Shown here: piece after piece, positions 34,845-41,754 of the stretch
Layout of the letters: the number at the start of each line of letters is the position of its first letter
How positions within the stretch are numbered: position 1 is the stretch's first letter
DNA from: Bacillota bacterium
Lineage (GTDB): Bacteria; Bacillota; Clostridia; Lachnospirales; Lachnospiraceae
Direction of reading: 5' to 3'
DNA length: 41,754 bases
Assembly: GCA_023390555.1 (NCBI GenBank)
Contig: JAEWCQ010000009.1
Span: 1-41,754 of the forward strand
Notes under the pieces: model-generated
What the model was told of the DNA's origin: nothing
Seen by the model: only the letters and a program-made list of their open reading frames with translations
Database searches by the model: none
Program-made: the position numbers and the translations under genes

Positions 34845-36293
34845 CTAGCTCAATTTTTCAATCGCTTTTTTTATACGTGCTACTGATTCCTCTTTGCCGA
34901 GCACTTCCATAATCTCTGTTGCTCCGCCTGGAGTCATCTGCTTGCCGGATACGGCTGTACGAATCGGCCACAGAACATAGCCGTTCTTATATCCTTTTTC
35001 CGCTACAAATCCGGAAATGGTCTGATACAGAGCATCATTGCCGTAATCCTCCTGTACTTCCAGCACCGGAAGAATTTCCTTTAATACCGCCAAAGATGTT
35101 TCTTCATTGGTTTTCATTTTCTTATGGACATACATGGAACTGTCATATTCCGGTACAGCCTCAAAAAAATCGATGTGCTCGGAGATGTCCGGGAAAATCT
35201 CAATTCTGCTTTTTACCATCTGAGCGATCTTCTTCAAATCATAGTCTTTTGTAATGACTTGTCTGATATAAGGCTCTGCCAGCTCATAGAACGGCTCAAA
35301 TTCCATCGCCTTGATATATTCCCCATTCATCCATTTCAGTTTTGTGAAATCAAACACAGCCGGTGATTTACTCATATGATGATAGTCAAATGCTTTTGTC
35401 AGCTCTTCCAGCGAAAAAATCTCCTGATTGTCTGTCGGGCTCCAGCCCAGCAGTGCGACGAAATTCACAACTGCCTCTGTCAGAAAGCCCTGTGCAATCA
35501 AATCCTCATACGAAGAGTGTCCGCAGCGTTTACTTAATTTCTGATGATCCTCATTGGTGATCAGCGGACAGTGCACATAAACCGGTACTTCCCAGCCAAA
35601 AGCCTCATACAGACGGTTATACTTCGGTGAAGAGGACAGATATTCGTTTCCGCGTACCACATGCGTGATTCCCATCAGGTGGTCATCCACTACGTTTGCA
35701 AAATTATAAGTCGGATATCCGTCTGATTTCATCAGGATCATATCATCCAGCTCATCGTTATTTACCGTGATATCTCCATAGATATCGTCATGGAATGTCG
35801 TAGTTCCGGTAGCCGGATTATTCTGTCGGATTACATACGGAATACCGGAAGCCAGTTTTTCCTCTACTTCTTCTTTGGAAAGGTGCAGGCAATGCTTATC
35901 GTAGATAACGATTTCCTTTCCTGCTACGGTCTGTTTCAACCCCTCGAGACGCTCTTTATCACAGAAGCAGTAATATGCCTCGCCTTTGGCAATCAGCTGT
36001 TTGGCATAATCCAGATAAATCCCCTGTGCCTGACGTTCGCTCTGCACATAAGGACCTACACCGCCATCTTTATCCGGGCCTTCGTCATGCAGCAGACCTG
36101 TTTTTTCCAATGTACGGTAAATAATATCCACGGCACCTTCCACAAAACGTTCCTGATCGGTATCTTCGATTCTTAAGATAAAATCCCCGTCTTCATGTTT
36201 TGCTATCAGATACGCATACAATGCGGTTCTAAGATTGCCTACGTGCATTCTTCCCGTAGGACTTGGTGCAAATCTGGTCCTAACTTTACTCAT
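34845..36293 (-). CDS. gltX: Glutamate--tRNA ligase
   Basis: From the ATG at 36291-36293 (AGGA seven bases upstream) the product has 482 residues. The class I motifs are RFAPSPTGRMHVGNLRTALY (HIGH form HVGN at about 17-20) and KLSKR, the KMSKS form. The insertion FILRIEDTDQERFVEGA is characteristic of GluRS. It charges tRNA-Glu; in clostridia it may also charge tRNA-Gln when GatCAB is used. The TTG seven codons upstream lacks a ribosome site. It lies between the hydrogenase and helicase genes. Confidence 0.97.
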   Translation of the reverse strand: MSKVRTRFAPSPTGRMHVGNLRTALYAYLIAKHEDGDFILRIEDTDQERFVEGAVDIIYRTLEKTGLLHDEGPDKDGGVGPYVQSERQAQGIYLDYAKQLIAKGEAYYCFCDKERLEGLKQTVAGKEIVIYDKHCLHLSKEEVEEKLASGIPYVIRQNNPATGTTTFHDDIYGDITVNNDELDDMILMKSDGYPTYNFANVVDDHLMGITHVVRGNEYLSSSPKYNRLYEAFGWEVPVYVHCPLITNEDHQKLSKRCGHSSYEDLIAQGFLTEAVVNFVALLGWSPTDNQEIFSLEELTKAFDYHHMSKSPAVFDFTKLKWMNGEYIKAMEFEPFYELAEPYIRQVITKDYDLKKIAQMVKSRIEIFPDISEHIDFFEAVPEYDSSMYVHKKMKTNEETSLAVLKEILPVLEVQEDYGNDALYQTISGFVAEKGYKNGYVLWPIRTAVSGKQMTPGGATEIMEVLGKEESVARIKKAIEKLS

Positions 36294-36336
36294 CTTCTTA
36301 TCCTGCTTTCTCAAATTCTATATTGCGGTCAAATGA

Positions 36337-37839
36337 TCAATCCAGTTCTATCTCTCTCAATTCTCTCGGCGGCAGCTGTTTTGTGGATGCTTTCTTGATT
36401 TTCTCGACCTCCGTACGCGCCTTCGTAATTGGAAGAATCGTTCCTGCACCGGCGATACATCCACCCGGGCAGCCCATGCCTTCGATCATATATCCGTTTT
36501 TCTTTCCTGCTTTGGCAAGCATCAGCATCTTTTTGCAATCGGCAAGACCCTCTGCATGCTCAATCTTCACTTCCACATCCGGATAGTATTCATGGATGCA
36601 TTTTTCAATGGCATCTGCTACGCCGCCGGCACAGGCATAACCACGTCCTGCTGCCGTTGCATCATGCATGGAGATCTCTCCGTCAGTCTGGCTCGGATCA
36701 ATCTGTTTCGCTTCAAACATGGCGTCCAGCTCTTCGAATGTAATAACAAAATCGACGTCACTTCGTACGGAACGTCTGCTCGCTTCCAGCTTCTTTGCCG
36801 CACAAGGTCCGACAAACACGACTTTGGCATTCGGATTTTTCTTTTTGATGCTTCTTGCTGTTGCCACCATTGGCGTAAGCTCGGAGGATACGTTGTCCAT
36901 CATCTCCGGAAACTGCTTCTTTGCCAGCATAGACCATGCCGGACAACAGGAGGTCAACAGAAACGGTAACTCTCCGGTCGCAACGTGATTTGCGTAATGG
37001 TGCGCCTCGGAAACCGCTCCGATATCTGCGCCGAGCGCAACTTCAACTACATCGGAAAAACCAAGTTCCAGCAATGCCGCACGGATATTTTTCGGTGTTG
37101 CTCCGGGCCCGAACTGACCGACAAATGCCGGTGCGATTTCCGCAATCACTTCATTTCCCTCTTTCATACAGCTGATAAGCTGGAATATCTGGGACTTGTC
37201 CGCAATTGCACCGAACGGGCAGCTTACCATACACTGACCGCAGGATACACATTTCTCCGGATCAATACTCGCTCTTCCGTACTGATCTGTTCCGATTGCC
37301 CCGACACCGCATGCCTTTGAACACGGTCTTTCTTTTCTTGCGATTGCATCGTATGGACAGGCCTCTTTACAGCGTCCGCATTTGATACATTTTTCCTGAT
37401 CAATGACCGATTTTCCGTTGACCTGTGTAATCGCATCTTTCGGACATACTTCGATACAAGGATGTGCAATACAGCCCTGACACATATTGGAAACTTCCAG
37501 TTTCCGATCCTCACACTCGTTACATGCAGACGGAATGACCTGCATAAGAGGCGGCTCATAGTATTTCTCCGCCACATTGCTCTCTTCAAGTCCGCTGGTC
37601 ACGTGTACCGGACGATCCTGCGGACGAAGCGACATTCCCATAGCCAGACGCACTCTTTCGGATGCGATGGCACGCTCTCTATAAATGCTCTCTCGATAAG
37701 TTGGTACATCTCCTGGGCATACCGTATAAGCAATGGCTTCTACTGCATCATTGATGTTTTCAGCATCAAATGCAATCTTTGCCACTTCTGTAAAAATTCT
37801 CTTTCTCAAATCTGAAATTGGTGTTCTTAAACCTCTCAT
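36337..37839 (-). CDS. [FeFe] hydrogenase, group B type
   Basis: A 500-residue iron-sulfur protein. Ferredoxin-like Cys clusters fill about residues 106-208 (CIEVCPKDAI, CIKCGRCKEACPYDAI, CVSCGQCMVSCPFGAI). The H-cluster motifs are L1 TSCCPAW (296-302), L2 GPCAAKKLE (344-352) and L3 EGMGCPGGCIAGAG (453-466). The L1-L3 forms fit the group B (TIGR04105-like) enzymes rather than the classic group A type. It may make or sense hydrogen in fermentation; the electron partner is unknown. The ATG has an AGGAGG site. It is the first gene of the operon with gltX and the helicase. Confidence 0.93.
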   Translation of the reverse strand: MRGLRTPISDLRKRIFTEVAKIAFDAENINDAVEAIAYTVCPGDVPTYRESIYRERAIASERVRLAMGMSLRPQDRPVHVTSGLEESNVAEKYYEPPLMQVIPSACNECEDRKLEVSNMCQGCIAHPCIEVCPKDAITQVNGKSVIDQEKCIKCGRCKEACPYDAIARKERPCSKACGVGAIGTDQYGRASIDPEKCVSCGQCMVSCPFGAIADKSQIFQLISCMKEGNEVIAEIAPAFVGQFGPGATPKNIRAALLELGFSDVVEVALGADIGAVSEAHHYANHVATGELPFLLTSCCPAWSMLAKKQFPEMMDNVSSELTPMVATARSIKKKNPNAKVVFVGPCAAKKLEASRRSVRSDVDFVITFEELDAMFEAKQIDPSQTDGEISMHDATAAGRGYACAGGVADAIEKCIHEYYPDVEVKIEHAEGLADCKKMLMLAKAGKKNGYMIEGMGCPGGCIAGAGTILPITKARTEVEKIKKASTKQLPPRELREIELD

Positions 37840-38017
37840 GGTAACCTCCTGCCATACTTCTGTTTTATCTGATTTCGGATTCTGCCCGCTCCCGTTTTAC
37901 AGAGCGTTTAAAATTGGCATCGTTATTAATTTAACACACAATTCCGCAGAATACAAGTTATAGTCCCTATGTACGAAATCAAATACCATCCAGAAGACCG
38001 GACCCGTTTACCTGTCC

Positions 38018-38173
38018 TCATCGTTCCGTTTTTGCGTTCTTTCTGCAAGCTCCTCCGGTACAGCCGGCACATCCCATGCAGCCGCCGCTTTTCCTGTTCT
38101 TCATCAGACAGACAACGGAAAACAGAATCCAAATGCACAGAATCAGAATGATTCCGATATCCAATAACTTCAT
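38018..38173 (-). CDS. FeoB-associated Cys-rich membrane peptide
   Basis: A 51-residue peptide, below usual length cut-offs. Its start ATG at 38171-38173 follows AAAGGAG. It has one membrane segment (LDIGIILILCIWILFSVVCL, residues 4-23) and a short tail with CMGCAGCTGGAC. This is the pattern of the small Cys-rich proteins encoded directly after feoB in Firmicutes. It probably helps iron passage or FeoB assembly; the role is inferred from association. It starts 48 bases after the feoB stop and is likely cotranscribed. Confidence 0.9.
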   Translation of the reverse strand: MKLLDIGIILILCIWILFSVVCLMKNRKSGGCMGCAGCTGGACRKNAKTER

Positions 38174-38221
38174 GCTTCTCCTTTCTATCACCAGTCTCTT
38201 TCCGGCAATCCAGACAACCGT

Positions 38222-40225
38222 CTAAAACAGCAGCCCAACGTGATACACCAGAAATGCTGCAATCCAGGCTACCACACATTGCATGCATATCATCAGAATC
38301 GTCTGCCATACCGATCCCATCTCTCTTCTTATGGCCGCTACAGCTGCCACACACGGCGTATACAGCAGGGTAAAAGTCAGAAAACTCACTGCGGTAAGCG
38401 GCGTAAAGATCGTTCCAAGCGTCTGACTCAGATGTGAAACAGACGTGCCGGTCAGCACACTCATCGTACTGACGACCGCTTCTTTCGCCGTAAAACCGGT
38501 AATCAGAGAAGTGGAGATTCTCCAGTCTCCAAACCCAAGCGGCAGAAACAGCGGTGAAATCCATTTTCCGACCAATGCCAGAAGACTCTGCCTGCTGTCT
38601 GTTACCACGTTAAATCTCAAATCAAAGGTCTGTAAAAACCAGATGATGATCGTTGCCAGAAATATTACGGTAAATGCCCGCTGCAAAAAATCTCTTGCCT
38701 TATCCCACATCAGAAGCAGGACGCTTTTGAAGGAAGGCAGACGATAATTCGGAAGTTCCATGACAAACGGCATAGGTTTTCCCCGGAATGCCGTATGCTT
38801 AAACAACAATGCCATCAGGATACCGACCAGAATGCCGCCGACATACAATCCCATCATCACCAGTGTCTGATCATGCGGAAAGAAAGCCGCCGTAAATACT
38901 GCATAGATCGGAATTTTCGCGGAACAGCTGATAAACGGTACCAGCAGAATGGTCATTTTGCGATCCCGTTCCGATGCAAGGGTACGGCTCGACATGACTG
39001 CCGGGACACTGCATCCGAAGCCAATGAGCATCGGCACAAAGCTGCGGCCGGACAAGCCGATTTTCCTTAAAAGCCGGTCCATGACAAATGCCACTCTTGC
39101 CATGTAACCCGAATCCTCAAGTATGGAAAGAAAAAAGAACAGTACAACGATAATCGGCAGGAAACTCAGCACACTCCCGACTCCTGCAAATACACCATCA
39201 ATGACAAGGCCGTGTACGACCGGATTGATGCCGTAAGCGGTCAGTCCTTTGTCCGTAAGCCGGGTAAACGCATCGATTCCAATTGTCAGCCAGTCACTGA
39301 GCAAAGATCCGATTAAACCAAACGTCAGATAGAATACCAGCAGCATAATAGCCAAAAACATCGGAATCGCCAGATATTTATTGGTCAAAACACTGTCAAT
39401 CCTGACACTTCTTCTATGCTCCTTACTTTCCTGACAGCGGATTACCGTCTTCGAACATACCTTTTCAATGAACGTATAACGCATATCCGCCATTGCTGCA
39501 TTCCGGTCCATGCTGTGGTCAGTCTCCATTTCTTCAATACTATGCTCCATCATATCCAGCTCATTTTGGCTTAAGCAGAGCCTTTCGATGATATCCTGAT
39601 CCTGCTCCACGATTTTGGCAGCCGCAAAGCGGGGCGACATACCGATCTTCTGCGCATGATCCTCTACCTGATGAGAGACCGCATGAATACAGCGGTGAAC
39701 CGGTCCCTTCTCACAGAAATCTGTTACCGACGGATAGTTTCTATGTTTTGCAGTATGTACAATGCTCTGTATCAGATCCTCAATGCCCTCATCTTTTGCT
39801 GCGCTGATTGGAATGACCGGAATCCCGAGTTCTTCCGACATCTGTTCGATCTCAATCGAACCTCCGTTATTTCTCACTTCGTCCATCATATTCAACGCCA
39901 GAACCATCGGAATATGCATCTCTAGCAGCTGCAGCGTCAGATACAGATTACGTTCGATATTCGTAGCATCTACAATATTGATCATTCCATCCGGCTTTTC
40001 ATTTAAAATGAAGTCTCTTGTCACGATTTCCTCGTTCGTATAGGGCCGCAGAGAATAGATTCCCGGAAGATCCACGACCGAACAGTCTTTCTTCGAACGC
40101 ACCCTGCCGATTTTCTGGTCTACGGTAACGCCCGGAAAGTTGCCGACATGCTGATTAGAGCCCGTCAACTGGTTAAACAGTGTGGTTTTCCCGCAATTCT
40201 GATTGCCTACCAATGCAAAAATCAT
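38222..40225 (-). CDS. feoB: Ferrous iron transporter FeoB
   Basis: A 667-residue membrane GTPase. The G1 motif is GNQNCGKTTLFNQLTG (residues 7-22), G3 is DLPGIYSL and G4 is LNMMDE (about 114-119). From about residue 280 on, the membrane domain carries the Gate regions with Cys (FGCSVPAVMSSR; ISCSAKIPIYAVF). It imports Fe(II) under anaerobic conditions. The ATG overlaps the feoA stop by four bases (ATGA), so translation is coupled. Followed by the Cys-rich peptide gene. All motifs look intact. Confidence 0.97.
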   Translation of the reverse strand: MIFALVGNQNCGKTTLFNQLTGSNQHVGNFPGVTVDQKIGRVRSKKDCSVVDLPGIYSLRPYTNEEIVTRDFILNEKPDGMINIVDATNIERNLYLTLQLLEMHIPMVLALNMMDEVRNNGGSIEIEQMSEELGIPVIPISAAKDEGIEDLIQSIVHTAKHRNYPSVTDFCEKGPVHRCIHAVSHQVEDHAQKIGMSPRFAAAKIVEQDQDIIERLCLSQNELDMMEHSIEEMETDHSMDRNAAMADMRYTFIEKVCSKTVIRCQESKEHRRSVRIDSVLTNKYLAIPMFLAIMLLVFYLTFGLIGSLLSDWLTIGIDAFTRLTDKGLTAYGINPVVHGLVIDGVFAGVGSVLSFLPIIVVLFFFLSILEDSGYMARVAFVMDRLLRKIGLSGRSFVPMLIGFGCSVPAVMSSRTLASERDRKMTILLVPFISCSAKIPIYAVFTAAFFPHDQTLVMMGLYVGGILVGILMALLFKHTAFRGKPMPFVMELPNYRLPSFKSVLLLMWDKARDFLQRAFTVIFLATIIIWFLQTFDLRFNVVTDSRQSLLALVGKWISPLFLPLGFGDWRISTSLITGFTAKEAVVSTMSVLTGTSVSHLSQTLGTIFTPLTAVSFLTFTLLYTPCVAAVAAIRREMGSVWQTILMICMQCVVAWIAAFLVYHVGLLF

Positions 40226-40458
40226 GGCCGCACATCCTCTCTTTCCACTTCAATCCGTCTCGCATCCTCTTTCCGGATGGTAAGTTCATATCCGCGGATA
40301 TGCAGCTCGATCGGGTCGCCCATCGGCGCAACCTTCCGAACCTTAATCTTCGTCTTCGGTATCAGTCCCATATCCAAAAGCCGGCAGCGCAGGACCCCCT
40401 CTCCGCCCACTTTCGTGATCACTGCGTCTTCTCCAATCGGCAACTCATCTAATGTCAT
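40222..40458 (-). CDS. feoA: Ferrous iron transport accessory protein FeoA
   Basis: From the ATG at 40456-40458 (GAGAGG eight bases upstream) the product has 78 residues and starts MTLDELPIGEDAVITKVGGE, an SH3-like FeoA fold with RRLLDMG-like RCRLLDMGLIPKTKI. FeoA binds FeoB and supports its activity. An ATG six codons upstream is an alternative. It is the first gene of the feoA-feoB-Cys-rich peptide operon. Confidence 0.95.
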   Translation of the reverse strand: MTLDELPIGEDAVITKVGGEGVLRCRLLDMGLIPKTKIKVRKVAPMGDPIELHIRGYELTIRKEDARRIEVEREDVRP

Positions 40459-40496
40459 TTGTATATCCTCTCTCATCCACTCTATTTTCCTGTTTT

Positions 40497-40512
40497 CACT
40501 GATTTTTCAGTG
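40497..40512 (-). repeat. Inverted repeat at the predicted feoA transcription start
   Basis: CACTGA, four A residues (minus strand), then TCAGTG forms a perfect six-base-pair palindromic arm pair just downstream of the -10 box. It could be an operator for a metal regulator or an mRNA 5' hairpin. It does not match the classical Fur box. Confidence 0.4.
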
Positions 40513-40520
40513 CCTGCTCT

Positions 40521-40549
40521 ATTCTAACGCAGGAATTTCCATTCTTCAA
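40521..40549 (-). promoter_or_regulatory. Sigma-A-type promoter of the feoAB operon
   Basis: TTGAAG (40544-40549) and TAGAAT (40521-40526) on the minus strand are 17 bases apart. The predicted start is about 40514, roughly 56 bases before the feoA ATG and inside or beside the inverted repeat at 40497-40512. Confidence 0.65.
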
Positions 40550-40572
40550 GAGTAAAAAAGCCCAGCTTTGTC

Positions 40573-40599
40573 ACATAACGAACTTTTCACCATAGATTA
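40573..40599 (+). promoter_or_regulatory. Sigma-K/sigma-E-type sporulation promoter of cotJ
   Basis: AC at 40573-40574, a spacer of exactly 16 bases and CATAGATTA at 40591-40599 fit the sigma-K consensus AC-N16-CATANNNTA fully. The -10 also resembles the sigma-E form. The predicted start is about 27 bases before the cotJA ATG. In Bacillus cotJ is read by sigma-E; either mother-cell sigma factor fits a coat gene. Confidence 0.65.
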
Positions 40600-40631
40600 A
40601 TTGTGTAAATAGAAAAAATGAGGAAGATTCT

Positions 40632-40835
40632 ATGAATAACAATAATCGTCAGGGAATGGGAAGATACACGCCTTGTCCTGGAAATACTCCGATTCCCAGG
40701 GAGCCTGTTGCAATGGCTTATGTTCCATGGCAGTATTTTCAGGAAGTATATGATCCTGATAAAGCTTTGAGATGCGGAACCATCTTTCCGGAATTAAATA
40801 AACCTTTCCTCGGAAGGCGGGGTGCATGTTTATGA
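40632..40835 (+). CDS. cotJA: Spore coat protein CotJA
   Basis: A 67-residue protein with PREPVAMAYVPWQYFQEVYD then PDKALRCGTIFPELNKPFLG, a strong match to the CotJA pattern. CotJA is a small part of the spore coat in Bacillus and clostridia. The ATG follows GAGGAA with six bases spacing. It overlaps the cotJB start by ten bases. A sporulation-type promoter lies just upstream. Confidence 0.95.
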   Translation: MNNNNRQGMGRYTPCPGNTPIPREPVAMAYVPWQYFQEVYDPDKALRCGTIFPELNKPFLGRRGACL

Positions 40836-41095
40836 TGAACGTACCGATGAATCAACAGCAGCTTTTACAGTGGATTAATGAAGTGAGTTTTGCCGTATCG
40901 GACATTATCCTTTATCTTGATACACATCCGGATGATCAGGAAGCGCTGGCTTATTTTAATCATTATTCCGAGATGCGCAAAAAAGGCCTGAAAACTTATG
41001 AAGAACAGTATGGTCCGCTGACCATTGATACTGCCACACCTTCCGGCAGCTGGTGTTGGGCAACACAGCCGTGGCCATGGGAAGGAGGATGCTAA
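40826..41095 (+). CDS. cotJB: Spore coat protein CotJB
   Basis: An 89-residue protein. The part LLQWINEVSFAVSDIILYLD (residues about 13-32) followed by THPDDQEALAYFNHYSEMRK is the CotJB domain, and the end GSWCWATQPWPWEGGC is the usual Trp-rich tail. It acts in spore coat assembly with CotJA and CotJC. The start overlaps the end of cotJA; ATG codons three and four codons on are alternatives. It is followed three bases later by the cut cotJC. Confidence 0.95.
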   Translation: MFMMNVPMNQQQLLQWINEVSFAVSDIILYLDTHPDDQEALAYFNHYSEMRKKGLKTYEEQYGPLTIDTATPSGSWCWATQPWPWEGGC

Positions 41096-41098
41096 GTT

Positions 41099-41212
41099 AT
41101 GTGGAACTATGAAAAAAGATTACAGTTTCCGGTCAATATCAAACAGCCAAATGCACAAATCGCTCAGGTTATCATGTCACAGTACGGTGGTCTGTATTTC
41201 GTTTTGTTATAA
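41099..41212 (+). pseudogene. cotJC: Truncated spore coat manganese catalase-like protein CotJC (37 codons)
   Basis: After AGGAGG at ten bases, the reading frame begins MWNYEKRLQFPVNIKQPNAQ then IAQVIMSQYGG, the N-terminus of CotJC. It then departs from the family after about residue 31 and stops at codon 38. Intact CotJC has roughly 190 residues and a Mn-catalase fold whose metal ligands all lie beyond this point. No other frame downstream continues it, so this is not a simple frameshift. A terminator follows at once. Likely a large internal deletion, or a break by an element whose other end lies outside the window. Confidence 0.8.
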
Positions 41213-41213
41213 T

Positions 41214-41265
41214 AAAAAGTCGCTGCACCAGATGTATGTTGACTACCCGGATACAGCGACTTTTT
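41214..41265 (+). terminator. Intrinsic terminator after the cotJ operon
   Basis: A perfect 12-bp stem (AAAAAGTCGCTG and its complement) with a 28-base loop ends in five Ts on the plus strand. It begins one base after the cotJC stop. The five A residues on the near arm allow it to work on the minus strand for the convergent regulator gene too. Confidence 0.8.
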
Positions 41266-41321
41266 AATATATTTAATCTGTAGAAGCATCTTTTTCGATC
41301 CATTCCCGGGATCAGATACAA

Positions 41322-41754
41322 TCAGTTTCTTTTTATAATCGAATTTCTGGTAATAATTGAGGTCGGCATAATGATCTGATCCGAAGTCTCCACATCAAAC
41401 CCTTCTTCAATCATTTTACAAACAAGCTTTGCCGCCACTTCTCCCATCTTTCTGCGTGGGTGCTGCGCTGAAGTCAGATACTGGTCGCCATCGAGTTTGA
41501 CATTCTGATTATCAAAGCCAACCATGGAAATATCTTCCGGTATCCGTACTCCAGACTCACTTAATTCCTGATAAAGTTCTTCCGCAAGCATATCGTTGTA
41601 GCAAACAACGGCAGTGCACTCCCTGAGCAGCTCCAAGGAGTAAGATACACTGTACTTGTTTTTCAGCCACATTTCATGGTTGGAATGAAACCACCAGATA
41701 AAGCGGTCGTCCACCCGGATATTTGCTTCCGACAATGCCTCCGCATATCCCTGG
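41322..41754 (-). CDS. LacI/GalR-type transcriptional regulator, C-terminal part (cut by window edge)
   Basis: The open frame enters from the right edge (QGYAEALSEANIRVDD) and ends at 41322, giving the last 143 residues of a ligand-binding domain of the LacI/GalR sort. Typical parts are TAVVCYNDMLAEELYQELSE, then GVRIPEDISMVGFDN and a C-terminal PTSIITRNS. The DNA-binding domain lies outside, so a LacI-type or an AraR-type (GntR HTH) protein is possible. The effector is likely a sugar by family. It converges on the cotJ genes. Confidence 0.88.
   Translation of the reverse strand, partial: QGYAEALSEANIRVDDRFIWWFHSNHEMWLKNKYSVSYSLELLRECTAVVCYNDMLAEELYQELSESGVRIPEDISMVGFDNQNVKLDGDQYLTSAQHPRRKMGEVAAKLVCKMIEEGFDVETSDQIIMPTSIITRNSIIKRN

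Noticed and set aside
37926..38564. Minus-strand ORF of 212 codons across the feoB 3' end
   Set aside because: It runs in another frame over feoB and the Cys-rich peptide gene; both of those have clear family motifs and ribosome sites.

Overview
The window looks like a chromosome segment from a motile, anaerobic, spore-forming Firmicute, most likely a Lachnospiraceae member of the Roseburia/Agathobacter type. The evidence is a clostridial-type fla/che operon with a CheC-like FliY switch protein, CodY, an [FeFe] hydrogenase, FeoAB, sporulation sigma-K, CotJ spore-coat genes, Firmicute-style Shine-Dalgarno sites and a moderately low GC content. The taxon is inferred from gene content and not tested by any search. 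Nearly all genes lie on the minus strand.

Region 1 (1-21000, minus) is one long flagellar run. In transcription order it is flgB, flgC, fliE, fliF, fliG, fliH, fliI, fliJ, a MotE/YlxF-like gene, fliK, flgD, a TIGR02530-type gene, flgE, then (after a 337-bp gap with a hairpin and a new promoter) fliL, fliM, fliY, cheY, fliO, fliP, fliQ, fliR, flhB, flhA and the start of flhF. The genes build, in order, the rod, MS ring, switch and export ATPase, then hook, then C ring and export gate. The flbD-motA-motB block usual between flgE and fliL in clostridia is absent.

Region 2 (21000-27850) holds comM/yifB, dprA, topA and codY on the minus strand, directly upstream of flgB. This is a reduced form of the Bacillus dprA-topA-(trmFO-xerC-clpQY)-codY-flgB neighbourhood. 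codY has its own promotor and terminator, and flgB has a separate sigma-A promoter. Upstream of comM is sigK, whose product has no room for an inhibitory pro-sequence. The sigK/rluA divergent region contains an excellent CcpA cre match.

Region 3 (27850-41754) is mixed housekeeping and metabolism: an RluA-type pseudouridine synthase (+), DUF5662 and trpS, a GH13 GlgX-like protein that has lost all its catalytic residues, a DUF1292 gene (+), a convergent [FeFe] hydrogenase-gltX-UvrD/PcrA-like helicase operon, the ferrous iron uptake set feoA-feoB plus a small Cys-rich FeoB-associated membrane peptide, the cotJAB genes followed by a cotJC cut to 37 codons, and the C-terminal part of a LacI/GalR-type regulator running off the end. 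No rRNA, tRNA, CRISPR array or insertion sequence was seen. The points most worth a second look are the catalytically dead GH13 protein, the pro-less sigma-K, the truncated cotJC, the loss of flbD-motAB, the surface-protein-like module in FlgD and the cre site by sigK.
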